DNA of 64,000 nt, taken from assembly GCA_009602725.1 (NCBI GenBank), contig WELB01000141.1, positions 289,749-353,748 on the forward strand, read 5' to 3'. Position 1 is the first letter of the stretch. Every line of letters begins with the position of its first letter. The notes under the pieces are model-generated. The model was not told where the DNA came from. It did no database searches and worked only from the letters and a program-made list of their open reading frames with translations. Origin of the DNA: Spirogloea muscicola. Lineage: Eukaryota; Streptophyta; Zygnematophyceae; Spirogloeales; Spirogloeaceae. Below, piece after piece: positions 24,325-35,800 of the stretch. The position numbers and the translations under genes were made by a program.

Positions 24325-26595
24325 TCAAGTCCCATCTTCAAAGCGCGGTTGCAAGCTCTTCACCATATCCACAACATCAGCCAAGCTGATGGTGAGCGGT
24401 GTGGTCTTATTGCCATTGCCGTAGAGCAGAAGGTAGTCAAGCTGGCAGATTGCGGCAAGGAAGTGGAAGACGCCGTTGTTGTAGCCACGCGGTCGGAGCT
24501 CCAGAACAGCAGCGGTTGGCGGGAGGTAGAGCATGTTGGTCAGCGCGGAGCCGTGGACGCCCAGGAGGAGCCTCGCCCGCCCAAACAAACGCCACGCATG
24601 CTCCACCGGTGTGAACCCATCGTGAAAGACCTGCAGAGCCAGCAAAAAGACTGAAACACTTCATGATTGATCTTGAAGGTACTGATCTAAGCTCAATCTA
24701 GGCACGACTTACGGAAGGAGTGGACTTGAATTGTACACAGGACAGGAGCTCTGAAGCGTACCTCGATGCGGTGGGGAGGAATGATCTTGGCTAGCTCTCT
24801 CAGGAGTACGTCAAAATCGTCGACGTCGACGTGCGGTTGACAACGACAATGCACCACGACGGGAGCTCCTCGTCGCCACTGCCGCCCGGTGGTGCCTCGC
24901 CCTGCTCCCACGTCTCAGTGGCCCGCTCAGCAGCTTGCGCCCGGGCGTCCAGGATGGCCGCCGGCAGCCGGCTTGCCCGGTATCGGTGGCGGCCTGAGCC
25001 CGTGCCTGGGTTGCTCCGCGGCAGGATGTAATTATCCCGCAGATGAGATATGAGTGCGCGCGAGGGCCGCCCGCAGCGCGACTGCGCAGGTAGCACCAGC
25101 CGCTTTGCAAAAAAGAGCTCGCCGGGCTGGATGGCATACGTGTTCACCGTTTCTCTCGCAAACCCCACGATTCCAAATAGGTGGAAGTGCGCTTCCTGTC
25201 CCATGGAGCACAAAGAAAACCACGGGCGGCGAGCAAGGTAGCGTTAAGGGCTCAAAGACTCCTGTTTGCGCAACCAAAGCTTGCTTGAGCCTGAGCAATA
25301 TAACCAGCCGACATCTGCATTAAGTGGCCGCCCAACCTGGCCAGTGCGATGTGCAACTGGTATGCCGTGCTTGGCAGCGAGCACATCCCGAAGGAGCATC
25401 ATCTGCAGTGTGGTCTCGGTGAAGGAGTGGAAGTAGACGGCGGCATTCCAATTGGCGATGCTGACAAGGTCTTGGAAGGCCGTCACACGCGTCGTGTTTG
25501 GCGTGTACGTCCCCCAGTCACACGGGCACGACCTGCAAGCGCTCTTCGGGGTCCAGCCTTATTGGCTGGGGGTACTCTTTTGCCCTCAACTCTCAAGCCC
25601 TACAAGCTTGCACCTGCTGCTGCTGGTCACATGAGGTCCATAGACTGCTGAATGAAATGCTAAAACCAACAAGACAAGGCCAGCTATTCTTTGGTGTGAG
25701 ACCTGTCTTGGCGATTTCGACTTCGATTCAACAAGAGATTCAGGCCGTCGGCGGCCGCATCAAAGGCAAGTGGGCGTGCTGAGAAGGCGCGGCCCTCACT
25801 TGCAGACAAAGCCGTGGATGTAGAGGTTCTGGTCATCGAAGACGCTCCCACGGTCGTTCACGTACATGTCGTGCAGCACGTATATCTAGCGGCGGCAACG
25901 GCGGCGGCGAGAGTGCTGCTGCATCAGCGCAGACTCCGGCTAGAATTGAAGCCGGACGGACAGAGTGTATAACCTCCAAGCTTAAGTATAGAATACTGTG
26001 TATAGACTTCGATATATGTATGTGTAAGTATATATACATGACATAAGTAAGTAACATGTGTAAGATAAGGTTTGGCATTGGCGTGCCTGGCCAGCAAAGG
26101 GCTCCGCCTCCCAGTCGTCGTCGGCCGCGGCGGCGGCGGCGTCCACGGCGGCGGGGACGTTGAGCGGCCGCGGGCCTCGCACCGGTGCGGGGTCGACGAG
26201 GCCGGCGGTCCAGCACGCTGAGACAGGGCCGCCGACTTTGCCGCCGCCGCCGCCGCCAGTGACTCCCTGGCACGCGCAGAAGTGCGGGCAGTCGCCGCCG
26301 CGGCAGGCGATGCCCTGCGCAGCCAGCCGCGCCGCCATTTCCATCCCCAGCGTCGGCAGCGGGCGGCGGCGGTTGTGGCGGCATCGTGGGCGGCAGTGGC
26401 GGCGGCGGCNNNNNNNNNNNNNNNNNNNNNNNNNNNNNNNNNNNNNNNNNNNNNNNNNNNNNNNNNNNNNNNNNNNNNNNNNNNNNNNNNNNNNNNNNNN
26501 NNNNNNNCGCCGGCCAGCAGGAGCGCCGCGGCCGCCGACAGCAGGAGCGCTGCTGCGAGCGCCGCCGGCGGGGCCCCCCCCGGGCGCGCGAGCAT
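24325..26595 (-). CDS. GT61-family glycosyltransferase (DUF563), type II membrane protein
   Basis: The minus-strand start at 26595 gives a short N-terminus and one hydrophobic segment (PPAALAAALLLSAAAALLLA), a Golgi-type signal anchor. A 98-N gap interrupts the first exon. Next come a Cys-rich stretch (QGIACRGGDCPHFCACQG, about 26330-26280), an exon with VLHDMYVNDRGSVFDDQNLY (about 25862-25805), an exon with NAAVYFHSFTETTLQMMLLRD (about 25546-25350), and one with FFAKRLVLPAQSRCG (about 25195-24830), then LLRELAKIIPPHRIEVRF. The final exon holds the GT61 signature LLGVHGSALTNMLYLPP and VLELRPRGYNN, ending at 24325. Family members add xylose, arabinose or GlcNAc to proteins and wall glycans. 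The sugar cannot be told from this sequence. Around 24815-24845, in a GTCGAC repeat, VVNRTS and FDVLLREL lie in different frames without space for an intron: an assembly indel or a real defect. Confidence 0.82.
26410..26507. other. Assembly gap (98 N) beside CGG tract
   Basis: The run of N follows directly on a ggcggcggcggc tract, within the first exon of the GT61 gene. Confidence 0.99.
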
Positions 26596-26680
26596 GACCA
26601 GCAGCCCCAACCCCTACTCCGACGACCTACACCCTAAACCTAACCCCTTATTCACCCTAACCAAGCCCTACTCACAACAC

Positions 26681-26717
<37 letters not shown>

Positions 26718-27049
26718 GGCGAGCGGCCGTCGTGGCCAAGAGCGCGCACGGGCACACCTGCTAGGCTAATGCTCAGGGGATTTCAACAGTGGTGTCCGAC
26801 GATGGCCATTGGAGGGGATCCTGACCAGGTGTCTGGCAGGTCATTAACGGTCCAAGTGTGGGGCTCTGCTGGCGGTATAGTATGAGGGCAAGCAGGCCGC
26901 GAGGTGCCGGCACCAGCAGGCTGGACGGGTCCGGCCGTATTGGGGACTCGGGAACTTGACGCTTTTCAAGCCCACTCGAACAAAGTTCGAACGTTTTCCG
27001 TGTTCACTTTCTGGGCTTGCCATCACAGCCATCGCCCTCTGCTAAGGCC
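26596..27049. other. GT61 upstream region: telomere-like tract and CCG tract
   Basis: Bases 26620-26680 carry ccctaaacctaacccctt and caccctaaccaagccc, degenerate CCCTAAA units. A (CCG)n tract follows at about 26682-26716. The rest to 27049 holds nothing recognised. Confidence 0.5.
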
Positions 27050-27215
27050 ACAAGGGCTTGTCAATGGCCGTCCGGTATTTGGGCATCACTTAGCGACCTC
27101 TGTGTGCTGACTCGTGGTTACTGAGTGGGTCAGCTTAGCAGCAGGTGATGTGCATCTGCCAATGTGCTTTCCTATATACTTGGCCACTCAGGCCCTTCAT
27201 CACTCGATACAGACT
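27050..27215 (+). mobile_element. LINE 3' end copy (family 1)
   Basis: Shares ggccgtccggtatttgggca, cttagcgacctctgtgtgct, actgagtgggtcagcttagc and acttggccactcaggccctt with the copies at 36925-37165 and 43875-44040. In the fuller copy at 36780 this block is the end of a LINE reading frame plus its 3' UTR, so this is a 5'-truncated insertion. Confidence 0.75.
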
Positions 27216-27540
27216 CCTTGCCGACTAGAAGAGCCTTCATATATGGTGGCGCACCTCGGTCATGGTGGCGAGGGCCCAGCGCTCGGGCCTGCAGCTCGCA
27301 GCTCGGAGGCGCCTTCTCCAGGAGCCGCAGGGTCCATCCAGCCCTCGCTAATTCGTCGCGGAGCCGACCACTAGCATACGCAATGGGAAGAGGTGAAATT
27401 CTGCTGGAGCTGTCAAGGCAGTCCTTATGAAAGCAGATGTGCTGGGTTGCTACGGCCTTCATCAATGACACATCATCTTCCTCAAGGTTAGCACTATTGG
27501 TTCTAGAGAAAGCCGAGAAGGCTTCCTCTGATATGACAGA
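27216..27540. other. Unassigned stretch between LINE pieces
   Basis: The minus strand is open here (27172-27471) but has no domain I recognise. It may be more decayed transposon sequence. Confidence 0.3.
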
Positions 27541-27542
27541 CG

Positions 27543-28200
27543 TTGTTGAGGATGTCTTTGAATGATGAGGGTTTATTTCCCCTCAGCCACGGTGGTCTCG
27601 GCCCGCGCCCGCTCGCTTGTTCTTGCCGGGCTGCAAACCTCGGCAGCTGGGCGCAGACTGCCGCCTCCGTGGCCCAGCGCTTCATGGTTCACGGCCGGCG
27701 TGCACTGGAGCAGGCGGTAGTGGAGGTCGACATGGGCGCGCTGCCGTTCCAGGCGTCGCTTCGCTCCGCCCACCAGGAGCTGCTCGCGGCGCACCCGGAC
27801 CTGGCAGGCCAGGCGGTCTCCTTTGCGCACCTCGCGCACACCGCTGATCTGCGCGTCCAAGCGCGCTTCGCGGCCGTGGTCGACAAAGCCGACTACACCA
27901 CGGCCGTGCTGCAGCTCCCCGAGGCCGACCTGCGCGGGCGCGCGAGACTTCAATTGGCCTCCTGCCCGGGGGCAGCGGCGTGGCTTCAGGCCCTCCCCAT
28001 CAATGACGCCCTCACTCTCCCCGATGAGCTGCAAACTAAGTGAGAGCCGCATTCTATAGTATGCAACTAAGGCCTGCGGAATGCTGGAGTGGCCCAAGCT
28101 GCCCCCCCGACTTTGACGACGCGCATCAACCAGCCGGGCCAGGTGCTGGATCAGGGAGGAAGGAACCACTTGCTTCTTCCCAACGAAGCAAGTGGTTCTC
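27543..28200 (+). mobile_element. Remnant of the C-terminal part of a LINE reverse-transcriptase protein
   Basis: The frame from 27543 to 28043 includes FPLSHGGLGPRPLA, NLGSWAQTAASVAQRF and ARLQLASCPGAAAWLQALP. I recognise this pattern as the region after the RT domain in algal and plant non-LTR elements (G-G-L-G...A-Y-L-G-S-W; S...A-A-W-L-x-A-L-P). The homology to the right edge copy at 63020-63170 continues past the stop (agccgcattctatagtatgc and the following 100 bp). The RT core itself is absent, so it is a 5'-truncated or broken copy. Confidence 0.7.
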
Positions 28201-28217
28201 CAAAAGGGGGCAAGGGC

Positions 28218-28468
28218 TGTGAACTGCCAGCCCGAAAAGCTTGACAAGGTTCGAAGGGGCCAAAAAGCGCGCTCTCAAAGCGTGAAGGCACACTCAGCGG
28301 TTAGCAAGGACGCGAGGTGTGAGTCGGGGCCCAAGGAGAGAAGGCCCGCGGGGCGCAAGATATGCAATGGAGGCCAATTCAAGCCGACACATTGTTCAGG
28401 CAGAGTCTAGGGCAAACTAAACAGGGCTACATACTACGGAAACCGAAACCAAGGTGCCTAAGGTGACA
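28218..28468 (+). repeat. Family-3 module followed by family-2 repeat copy
   Basis: Bases 28218-28265 carry agcccgaaaagcttgacaag and ttcgaaggggcc (family 3). Bases 28338-28468 are a family-2 copy almost identical over about 130 bp to 52190-52322, including acacattgttcaggcagagt and aaggtgcctaaggtgaca. Confidence 0.8.
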
Positions 28469-28684
28469 AGGAGGCGTGCGAGCTGCCGTTGCCGCGTCGC
28501 CCGTGCCAGTCGCCGTAGAGTCGCGGCCCCGGTGGCCGCACCCACGCAGCCTGTTCTCAAATCTCTGGCCTCCCGAGTATGACCGTGCCCGACTCCCCCT
28601 TCCACCCCTCCATTCCTCCTGGCACAGCTGCTGCCTCACTCCACTAGCAGCTCCAGTAGCTGCTAGATGCTAGCTGCTACGTCA

Positions 28685-28830
28685 TAAGATGTGCTTACCT
28701 CTGTACTTGGCCATACTGGCCTTCGATTGTTTCAAATACACGAAATTTCCTTGTGTAGACGTGCGCGCCTTCGTACTGGGAATTTGGCCCGCCTTCACTC
28801 CATATACAGACTTCTTGTCGACGTACCACC
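28685..28830 (+). repeat. Two tandem LINE tail units directly upstream of the PES start
   Basis: Units at 28687-28750 and 28757-28828 each resemble the family-1 3' tail (gtgcttacctctgtacttgg and gtgcgcgccttcgtactggg, each followed by a ggcc...tc...atacac-like end). They end about 20 bp before the phytyl ester synthase ATG. An in-frame upstream ATG (28689) lies inside the repeat. Confidence 0.65.
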
Positions 28831-28850
28831 CTTCGACCGGAGGCCCCGCC

Positions 28851-31800
28851 ATGGCTTCCGCAGCGGCCGCCTCCGTCGCGGCGGCGGCCCCTGCCGCCCG
28901 CGCCGCTTCGCTCGCGCCGCTGCCTCTGGGAGCTGCGCTTCTCCGCCGGCCAGCCGGCGCCGGCCTCGGCCTCCGCGCCAATTGCAAAGTCGGCCGTGCT
29001 GGCCTCCGGCCCGGCTTCGTCCAGCGCTGCAAGGCTTCCTCTGCGACGACCGAACGCGGCGCGACGGCCGTGGCTGCTGAAGCGCAGAAGGCGGTGCTGC
29101 AACGGAAGCTTCCAGCTGCAGATCTTGCTGCTCCAAGCAGTCGCAGCAATGGCAAGCCCGAGGCTGAAGCTGGCAAGGCTTGGTGCGACGAGAGCACGGA
29201 AAGTGGCGCAGCTCCGTGGGAAGGCGACAGCGGCGGCGGTGGCGGGCCCGTGGGCGGGCTGCCGCCGAGCCGCGTGCGCACAGTGCGGGACTACTTGAGC
29301 AGCACGGGTGACATAGTGAAGCCGGATGGGGGGCCACCGCGATGGTTCACGCCACTGGACGTGCGCCCGGCCAAGCCTGGCCTTCCACTCCTCTTCTTCC
29401 TCCCGGGTACGTCCGCTTTGAGCTCTTGCAAACATGCGCTCGCAAGCCCCTGCGATGCAGCTAAGCGGCAGTTTTAACTGCCTGCCTGCTGCACATCAGC
29501 AAAGCCAGGAAGTGAGGTTCTATGAGCACTAGCGTCTATAGGAGACGAGAGCCTGCTAATCTTTTCGAGAATGCATGAACCTTGTGCAGGCATCGATGGT
29601 ACTGGGTTGGGATTGGTCTTGCACCACGAGTCGCTTTCGAGGTCTTTGCCCATCCTTGCAATTTCTAGACTACAATCTTGGTTGCCTGTCATGCGTTGTA
29701 TTGTTGTCAATATGCTTCAGAAGCTGGCTTATGACTTTCGTTGTGGATAGATCGTCAGGCTGGCAGCCCTTCTATATTGATGTGCTCTCTCGTGGTCTTG
29801 CCCAGTGTGGCTGCAATTGCTGTTTTTGACTTGCTGTCATTGCATATCCTTGCCATTATGACTGTGCAGGATGTTTGAGATGAGCTGCCTGAATATACCC
29901 ACATCTGACCGCACCACATTTGCAGGTGAGCGTCTCTCCAAGCCTTGACTTTGTGCATATCATCAAGCCAAGTAGACGCTCCTTGAAGATGGTTCCTTGG
30001 CTGCAGGAGGGAAGTGTACTGTCATTCATCCCAACTCTGATTGCTTGCACCTTTGCTGATTATTGACTTGGTCAGGTCTAGTAGAGTTGGTGGAACAGAG
30101 GCTTATTGAGGAGCGGAAAAAGGCCCCGAATAGGCCTCTGTATATTATTGGAGAATCCTTTGGTGGGACCTTGGCGCTTGCTATCGCTGCTAGAAACCCC
30201 TCTATGGACCTTCAGTTGGTGGTTGTCAATCCGGGTAAAGTGCTTGCTGCTTGCTAATTGCTTGGTATTTGGTTTTTATTGGCTTGTCGTGGCCTATGCA
30301 TTTTCTAGGCCCCTCTGTTGTCAGGGTGGCATTGAAGAAGAGATAAGTAGGCAGGATTCCAGGCTTTGTCTGATGGGATCTTCATTTCTGATTGCTATGC
30401 AGCTACATCCTTTGACCGCACCCCCCTCAAGCCCCTTTTCCCATTCCTGCAGAGCATTCCTCCTCTACTTTACCGGGTGGTTCCTTTTGCTTTGAGTACA
30501 ACATTAGGTAAGCACCACAGTTGTAGAATTGTCGCTCTTATGAATCTGACTTTAAGCACGTGCTGAGCTTGCATTTTCATGCAACTTAGCTTATTGAACA
30601 CAATCTGGTGTGTGTAGGCGACCCCGTCCGAATGGCGGCAGCAGGGCTGGACGGCGAAGAAGGTACTTGTGCGCAGCTGTTCTCGATGAACAGTCCACAT
30701 ATGTGCTGCTGTTTGGTGATACTTAGCAATGGGTAGTTGAACGTCAAGTCTGGGGGAACAAAGAGTTGGGCAAGTCCGTCATCGCTCTTGTTTCATGAGA
30801 AATTTTCTTCTGCTCATCTTGCCACTTTGTTCAATCATTGGCCTTCACAGGATTTGCTAGTGCTGCACCTTGGGAGCGAGCCTTGAAAATACGGGATAAT
30901 TTAGTGGCTATGCTACCCCAACTTCCCGTACAGTCTTCCCTTCATCCTTGCAGACTTTGATCAGTAGTCTGAATATTCCTGTTGTTGGTATGCTGTTCCG
31001 GAAGGCAGCTGTGCTGGGAGGTGTGGGTGCCCTGTTTAATCCTGCACTTGCAATGTTGCAGCTTATGGCCGACATACTGCCACAAGAGACACTGGCGTGG
31101 AAGTTGAAGTTGCTCAAGGAGGGCCAGGAGTACACAGAACCCCTACTGCCCTTGATAGAAAATTCTGTTGTCATTGTTGCCAGGTATGTGGTTTCCATGT
31201 GCTCGTTTACAATGGGTGGAAGTGATAAAGTACCCCTCCTCAAAATGATCAGAATATGGGTTGGTCAACAGTATTTGCTTCACATGTATGACCAGGCATA
31301 TCGGCATGCGCTCTAAAGGAAATGCTGAGATCCCAATAGCAAACAATCTTATGAGCACCTTGGTGTGTGTGCTTGCGCTGGTCCATTTTTGCAGTGGCAA
31401 GGATGGCCTGCTCCCCAGTGCAGAAGAGGCCAAGCGGCTGAGGACGAAGTTGAAGAAGTGCAGAGTGCGCAACTACAGGGATGCCGGCCACTCCATTCTC
31501 CTAGTAAGTCACCAGGCGATATGGGATCGTTTTCACCATTCAATATGTGATCTTTCAACCCTTCCGTTAGGGGTGTTTGGTCCTTGCTCCTAGTTGCACT
31601 GTGTTAGCATATTCAGGTGACTTCTCAAGGAGACTATTTCTAGACATGATTTCCAACAAGATCTTGCCAGATATCTCGCTTGTTGTCTTTCAGCCACCTG
31701 CTACTGTTTGTAGCTATGACAAGCTGGTGCCTTGATCTATGAGCTAGCTCAGGACTGCAACCTTTTGAACTTAGTACTGAAGATAGACATATTGATTATC

Positions 31801-34015
31801 TCTTGGTCTATTTCTGGTGGGACAAGATTAGTACCAGATCATGGAAGGCTCACGACAACAGTGTTGTGATTCATTGCATACTTCAAGCCATGGCTTGCAT
31901 GGGAAGCTATAAAGGAGAAGTCTCACCTGCAAAGACAATGCTCTTCAGGAGGAGGGCTTGGACCTGGGGTCCCTGATCAAGGGGGTCGGCATGTACAAGC
32001 GAGGCAGTGGCAACAGCGATCCAGTGCTTGACTTCGTTCCTCCTTCTCCTGCTGAGGTGTATCGTGGAGGTGGCATTGTCAGGTGTGTATAATAGCACAT
32101 GGATTTGGAGGGGTCTCACAAAAGGCATCCATAGTTGCAAGCTGAGCAGGATCTGTAGTGTTATGCTTCAATCAATCTCATAGATTGATGGTCTAAGAGA
32201 GCAACAGAGACCCCTGCTGCCCCCAATGATAGCCACTTCAGCGACTCAGTCTAATCAGCACACACTGATGTGCTTGCTGGGGTTTGCAAGTCCAGGTTCT
32301 TGAGGCAATTGACCAGCCCAGTCTTCTTCTCCACCTGCGAAGAGACTGGCAAAGTGATCCAGGGGCTCAGCCACCTGAGAGTCAAAGAAAATACACCGCT
32401 CCTTTTTGTCGGCAACCACCAGCTGTTTGCAACAGATCTTGGTGTTCTGGTAGAAGGTGTTCTACGAGAGAAGAACTTACTCCTCCGAGGCCTGGCACAC
32501 CCTGCAGCTTTGGGAATCATAACCAGAGACGAAGAGAAAGGGGGCTCTGAGGAGACGTCATTTGACCAAGGGGGCCTGGGAGACTTCTTCCGGACCTTTG
32601 GTGCAGTCCCAGTATCTGGAAACAGCTTATACAAGCTCCTACAAAGCAAGCAGGCAGCACTGCTCTACCCTGGTGGAGTCCGCGAGGCATACAAACGCAA
32701 GGTCTCATCCCGGACGCCAGACTTGCATCCTATTATTGTTTGCTGAAAGTGGGCTTACCGTATGAATACCCACCAGAGACAACCCTTCTACGTCACTTGC
32801 AGCTTCTTTGCTTACATACTGATCCCTGCCCTTCCAGCTCATTCAATTGCATCAACATCCGTGTGTTGCTAATAGTCTTGGCCCTGTGACTTGCATTTGT
32901 CAGGGCGAGGAGTACAAACTCTTCTGGCCAGAGCGACCAGAATTTGTGAGGATGGCAACCAAGCATGGAGCAACAATCATCCCTGTTGCTGCTATAGGTG
33001 CTGATGACGGTCTGCAGGTGCTAATGGAAATCTGACTTTGCACAAAGCAACTTTGGTCTGCTCAAGTTGAGGTTGCAATTGATGGCGACTCTCTCTTCTC
33101 TGGACTAGCTGCTGACTTAGATAGGAGTGCCAGCAAAGTGATTGGGATTGTGATTGATCACAGCATCAGGATGTTTGCAGATTGTGTTTGATACTGAGGA
33201 GGTGCTGCAGCTTCCATTCCTTGGAGATCGGGCTCGAAGAACAGCTCAACGAGTACCCTCTGCAAGGTCAGTGCCATGGTTGGCTGCATACTGGCGCTTT
33301 ACTTGGTTGTCTAAGATCTTCTTCCTGGAAGCATAGTGCTAGTATAAGTCGCTTCTGCATGATAACAACGTTCCTTCTTCTTAGTGCTAGTACAAGTCTT
33401 GTCTGGACGTATGCATGGCTGCACAATGGAGTTTAGAGCTATTGGAGTTCGTGTATGAGTAAGTATTATTTGGATTGTGTCCTTTTACGCATATACTCCG
33501 ACATTGATACTAGGATTTAACAGCTTCAGCTAACAAGAGGTGCAAATTTCAGGCCGGGTCGATCAACTCGTGAGGTGGATGAGACATTTGTTGCGCCTAT
33601 TGTGGCACCCAAATTGCCCCGACGCCTGTACTTTCTATTTGGGGCTCCTATCCAGACAGCAGGCAAGTCATGTGAAGAAGCTTGAGTCCTACATGCAATC
33701 ATGTTGCGCAGGTCTTGCTTTTGCAGTGAGAAATGACTGGAGCATGGCATGCTTGACTGGCTTGTCGTGACTGCTGTGAGTGTGATACCAAGGTAGTTAT
33801 TGAGCACTTCCCTGTTAATGACCTGCAGGCCTTCAGCATTTACTGAAAGACAAGGAGGGGACTGAAAAGCTCTATCAGCAAGTCAAAGCGGAGCTTGAGG
33901 ACGGCCTGTCTTATTTGTTGGAGAAACGGGAGGAGGATCCGTATGATTCGTTTGTGTTTCGAGCATTTTTTGAGGCCACATGGGGTGGTCGTCAAGCCCC
34001 AACATTCACTCCTTA
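28851..34015 (+). CDS. Phytyl ester synthase-type acyltransferase (chloroplast, PES1/PES2-like)
   Basis: Makes phytyl esters and triacylglycerol in plastids from phytol and acyl groups freed in chlorophyll and galactolipid breakdown. The first exon (28851-29406) starts with an Ala/Arg/Ser-rich transit-peptide-like region, then VRDYLSSTGDIVKPDGGPPRW and LFFLPG. Then come GIDGTGLGLVLHHESL (29590), PLYIIGESFGGTLALAIAAR (about 30079-30237; GxSxG lipase elbow), PFLQSIPPLLYRVVPFAL, LPQETLAWKLKLLKEG, KDGLLPSAEEAKRL (31398), the acyltransferase half with SPVFFSTCEETGK, PLLFVGNHQLFATDLGVLVE, REKNLLLRGLAHP and ALLYPGGVREAYKRK (32295-32700), EEYKLFWPERPEFVRMA (32906), VLQLPFLGDRAR (33200), RRLYFLFGAPI (33620) and a C-terminal helix ending at 34015. 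The order and spacing match the plant esterase/DGAT2-like fusion. The intron near 33660 has a GC donor (CAG|GCAAGT). Exon borders in 29870-31160 are approximate. Confidence 0.9.
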
Positions 34016-34900
34016 GGTGTTCATTGTGGTAGTCTTGGCCTATACCATTGGTCTTGATTTCTAGCCAAAATTTGGCAGCCATTCTGCCACTATTACTGTC
34101 CTTAATTTGCATTCTTGCTCCTACGCCCTTTCTAGCGCTGTAGGATGTGAAGCCCATACGGCTTGCCTGCTGACTTTGGCTAAAAGCAGTGTATCACTTT
34201 AACGTTGGACAAGCAGCGGTTGCCATTGTAGCCCTTTAAAATGTGACTGATTGTCGGGCTCCTGAGGGCTTGTACACTCCAAGTTGGCAGATCAAGCAAT
34301 TGTATCAACAGACACCTCTGATCCAGAGCAACACGCACTAGAGTTAGCATCAGCCTGAGCAGGGTATTCTCCGAGCTACTCTGCCGGATGCGGAGCTGCT
34401 CAGCTTCGGCTAGTCACGTGCTGCCCAGGCACCCCCTGCAGTGCCTCTTGAGTTGGAGGATCAAGCAACACTGGAGGAATAGGCGTGCTCTCGATTGCAT
34501 GCCATGAGATTGGCTTTCAGCTTCTATATACCCTGGTCAGATGGGCTGACCACATGGGTCAGGCAGTATTCAAAATGCGGCTGGAAACTCAAGAGCCTTG
34601 AGATATGCTTTAAAGAAAGGCCAGCTCAAGTCTTACTACTGTGCCGCTGTGATGGACATGGGTATAAGCGGGGGTCCTCTCACACAGGCCCGCGGCCTCC
34701 TCCTAGCTGCTAAGCAGTGCACTTAAGGCCAGGGCAAGCTGAGCTGACAGTGACTACGAAAGGCCAGCCCCAAAGAATAAAGTAGGTGTTGGTGGAAGGC
34801 CACAACACAGAAGCGCAGACCACGGTGAGAGAAGCTTTTGTAGAAATAGCGAAGGTTTCTAAGCTCCCCTTTGCTGTATCCAGCTGCTTATAATATCAGC
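34016..34900. other. Intergenic, no gene seen
   Basis: It holds the 3' UTR of the phytyl ester synthase gene and AT-richer sequence. No exon or clear repeat copy was recognised. Confidence 0.35.
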
Positions 34901-34914
34901 GCTGTTCGACCCCT

Positions 34915-35490
34915 TCACACCTTGTCCATCCTCTTCGGGCTGGCTTTCACAGCCCTCGCCACCTTCGGATGTGCTCACTTTCACAGGTCAAGGCCCTCTG
35001 GAAGAGCCCCCTTTTCCAGCCCCTATTCTCAATGTGCGAGCACTTTCTTCTTTTCTCTGCGAAGGGCCGGCCCAGAAAAAGGTCGGCCAGGATTTAGGGA
35101 GGAAGCGCCATCACGACTCAACGAACGTAACTTCAGTGGGGAGCTCCAACCACGGGCGGTCGCGTCGCGCTCGAGGAAGCGACTATGCTCGTCTCGGGGG
35201 AGGGCGCCGCGTGCGGCTACCTGGAGGTTATTGAGGCATCCAGGAAAAACAGCTCTTTGAATTGAAGGCAGTGGCTGTGAAAGGCCAGCCCAAAAAGATT
35301 GAGACAAGGTCCAAAGAGCCGAAAGGCGCCTAAACCACACAGCTATGCACGAGGCTACAGCGAAAGGGAGCTTAGTGATCCCGGGTTAGCAGCAGCAAGT
35401 CGGAGTAATTTGCAGCTGGAAAATGAAAGCGCGTCAATAGTGAGAGCAGTGGCAGTGAGAGGCCAACCCAAAAGAATGGACAAGGTCTGT
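34915..35490. repeat. Cluster of family-3 repeat modules
   Basis: Copies lie at about 34915-34995 (minus; ttcgggctggctttcacagc), 35010-35060 (minus; cagcccctattctcaatgtg), 35270-35330 (plus; gaaaggccagcccaaaaaga) and 35455-35490 (plus). They are short and mixed in strand, with no coding content. Confidence 0.65.
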
Positions 35491-35619
35491 CTGTGTTGAA
35501 CATAAAAATATGGTGAATCAGTGGGTCCGTAGAACCATCCATTCCGCTCATTCTGCTAGGGCGATGAGAGTCTCCCTACATAAGGGAGGCCCCGGCAGAT
35601 GATATTATTGGCCCGAACA

Positions 35620-35800
35620 ATCTTGTGGCTCTGTGTGCGGCGAGGCGGCGCTGTGCACGGCGGCTCTGTGTGCGGAGAGGCGGCGCTTAGTGTGCGGCGG
35701 CTCTGCGTGCGGCAAGGCGGCGCTGTGTGTGCGACAGCTCTGTGTGTGCGGCCAGGTGGAGCTGAGTGCTCGCCGGCTCTGTGTGTAATCAGGCAAGCCT
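35620..35800. repeat. Minisatellite of about 35-bp units
   Basis: Four to five imperfect units of the form ggctctgtgtgcggcgaggc plus ggcgctgtgt follow one another. The unit length is about 33-36 bp. The open frames across it are a by-product of the repeat. Confidence 0.8.

Noticed and set aside
27360-27420. A gaagaggtgaaattctg match to the conserved 18S rRNA core
   Set aside because: The bases on both sides do not follow 18S rRNA at all. It is a short chance match.
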